Below, piece after piece: positions 17,831 through 18,610 of a stretch of DNA of 18,610 nt. The position numbers and the translations under genes are program-made. The notes under the pieces were generated by a model that was given only the letters and a program-made list of their open reading frames with translations, ran no database searches and was not told the origin of the DNA. The DNA comes from an uncultured Bacilli bacterium (lineage in GTDB: Bacteria; Bacillota_I; Bacilli_A; RF39; UBA660): positions 1-18,610 of the forward strand of contig CANQPR010000015.1 in assembly GCA_947625715.1 (NCBI GenBank). Direction: 5' to 3'. Each line of letters starts with the position of its first letter. Position 1 is the first letter of the stretch.

Positions 17831-18610
17831 CTATTCATTTAAAACCTTTTCTACTTCATTAATTAACTCTTCTTTTTTAGGAATATAATAAGTATAAGTA
17901 GATGCAAAAACATTGTTTGAAAGTCCACCTAAAGCATAATCAATTGCAATATCCTTTTTACTTTTGCAAAGAATTATTCCTATTGGTTTATTATCATCTT
18001 TATCATTTATTTCTTCATTATAATAATTTAGATACATATTCATTTGACCTGCATATTCAGCTTTCATTTGGCCAATTTTTAAATCTATTAAAACATAGCA
18101 TTTTAATATTTTATTATAAAAAACCATATCAACATAATAATGAATATTTCCTAAAGTAATTCTTTGTTGCGTTCCAACAAACATAAAACCTTTTCCTAAT
18201 TCAAGTAAAAATTCTTCAATATGCTTGACTAACTTTTGTTCTAAATTTTTTTCTAAAATTGGCTTATTTTCTTTAACTCCTAAAAATTCAAACACATAAG
18301 GTTCTTTTAATATATCTTCAGGTGTACTAAGTATCTGTCCATCTTTTGATAATTCATAAACTTTTTCTTTATTCTTTTTTCCTTCAGAAAGTAGTAGTCT
18401 TTCAAATAAAGATGTTTCTAATTGTCTTTTTAATTCTCGTACACTCCAGTTAGAATTTAAACATTCTTTTTCGTAAAAGTTTCGTTCATCAATATTCTCA
18501 ATACTTAATAATTCACAATAATGAGACCAACTCAATTTTCCAGACACTGTCTGGAATTTTGGATAAGTTATATAAAGTTTACGCATGTTAAATAAATTGC
18601 TGACAGAAAA
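17831..18610 (-). CDS. YhcG/DUF1016-type PDDEXK nuclease, 5' end outside the window
   Basis: The frame remains open to the right edge (FSVSNLFN before the internal Met at 18586), so the gene is cut by the window and 18586 is not its start. The visible 259 residues match the YhcG family: the end of the DUF1016 N-terminal domain (MRKLYITYPKFQTVSGKLSW, SHYCELL, WSVRELKRQLETSLFERLL) and the PDDEXK nuclease domain (HYYVDMVFYNKILKCYVLID, LKIGQMKAEYAGQMNMYLNY, IGIILCKSKKD). The catalytic Asp and the IDLK motif are present. Full family length is about 340-370. Members often sit beside restriction-modification genes and in accessory islands; the biological role is not settled. The neighbours here (a decayed ORF and an XRE gene) fit an accessory patch. 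Confidence 0.88.
   Translation of the reverse strand, partial: FSVSNLFNMRKLYITYPKFQTVSGKLSWSHYCELLSIENIDERNFYEKECLNSNWSVRELKRQLETSLFERLLLSEGKKNKEKVYELSKDGQILSTPEDILKEPYVFEFLGVKENKPILEKNLEQKLVKHIEEFLLELGKGFMFVGTQQRITLGNIHYYVDMVFYNKILKCYVLIDLKIGQMKAEYAGQMNMYLNYYNEEINDKDDNKPIGIILCKSKKDIAIDYALGGLSNNVFASTYTYYIPKKEELINEVEKVLNE

Noticed and set aside
18538..18556. Perfect palindrome TTCCAGACA-C-TGTCTGGAA
   Set aside because: It lies inside the conserved coding region of the nuclease gene and has no T run, so it is probably chance or codon-driven. A methylation or binding site cannot be excluded.

Overview
This window is AT-rich bacterial DNA with short intergenic gaps, good Shine-Dalgarno sites and sigma-A-type promoters. 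The gene content points to a Firmicutes/Bacilli chromosome: Der and TrmL, sporulation-type genes (a SpoIVA piece, SpoVIF, CotJB, CotJC) and wall-sorting-type surface proteins. The best guess is an uncultured gut lineage near the Mollicutes/RF39-type Bacilli, because the large 'WRIIGV...RPVVYLNS' surface proteins are, from memory, common there. TGG encodes Trp and no in-frame TGA interrupts the intact genes, so the Mycoplasma code is not in use. Taxonomy is inference.

Layout. (1) 1-1404, minus strand: a sigma-A promoter drives small XRE regulator, SpoVIF, second XRE regulator and an N-terminal SpoIVA fragment, ending in a strong terminator. (2) 1472-1726, plus strand: a divergent XRE gene that converges on der; both stop codons lie inside one bidirectional terminator. 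(3) 1728-5188, minus: der, a UPF0316 membrane protein, a zinc-ribbon membrane protein, trmL and a membrane-anchored thioredoxin-fold protein with a very basic tail. (4) 5276-6272, minus: cotJB-cotJC with an 8-base overlap. (5) 6349-9496, minus: two paralogous membrane-anchored surface proteins, each with a promoter whose -35 and -10 are separated by a poly-G run (G9 and G10). The downstream copy is also broken by a frameshift at an (AT)6 tract. (6) 9503-14519, minus: two P-type ATPases, one CtpE-like and one P2B Ca2+-ATPase-like. (7) 14671-14792: a small broken ORF with its own promoter and terminator. (8) 14840-17080, minus: two secreted proteins with NPQTG sorting-type signals, one carrying ten 28-residue Cys/Asp/Asn repeats and the other a single copy of the same unit. 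(9) 17331-17546, plus: another XRE regulator. (10) 17557-18610, minus: a decayed ORF, then a YhcG/DUF1016-type PDDEXK nuclease that runs off the right edge.

The most interesting system is region 5. It looks like a phase-variable surface-protein locus with homopolymer promoter switches, a second possible switch in the coding sequence (the AT repeat), and a 260-bp block that is identical in both genes and could support gene conversion. The NPQTG proteins nearby are a second surface set, and the first gene of that pair's neighbour has a near-perfect promoter with an A8 run in its spacer. The sporulation genes on the left are a second point of interest: a clean, terminated, 131-residue SpoIVA fragment sits in an operon with two miniature XRE regulators.

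No tRNA, rRNA, insertion sequence or CRISPR array was seen.
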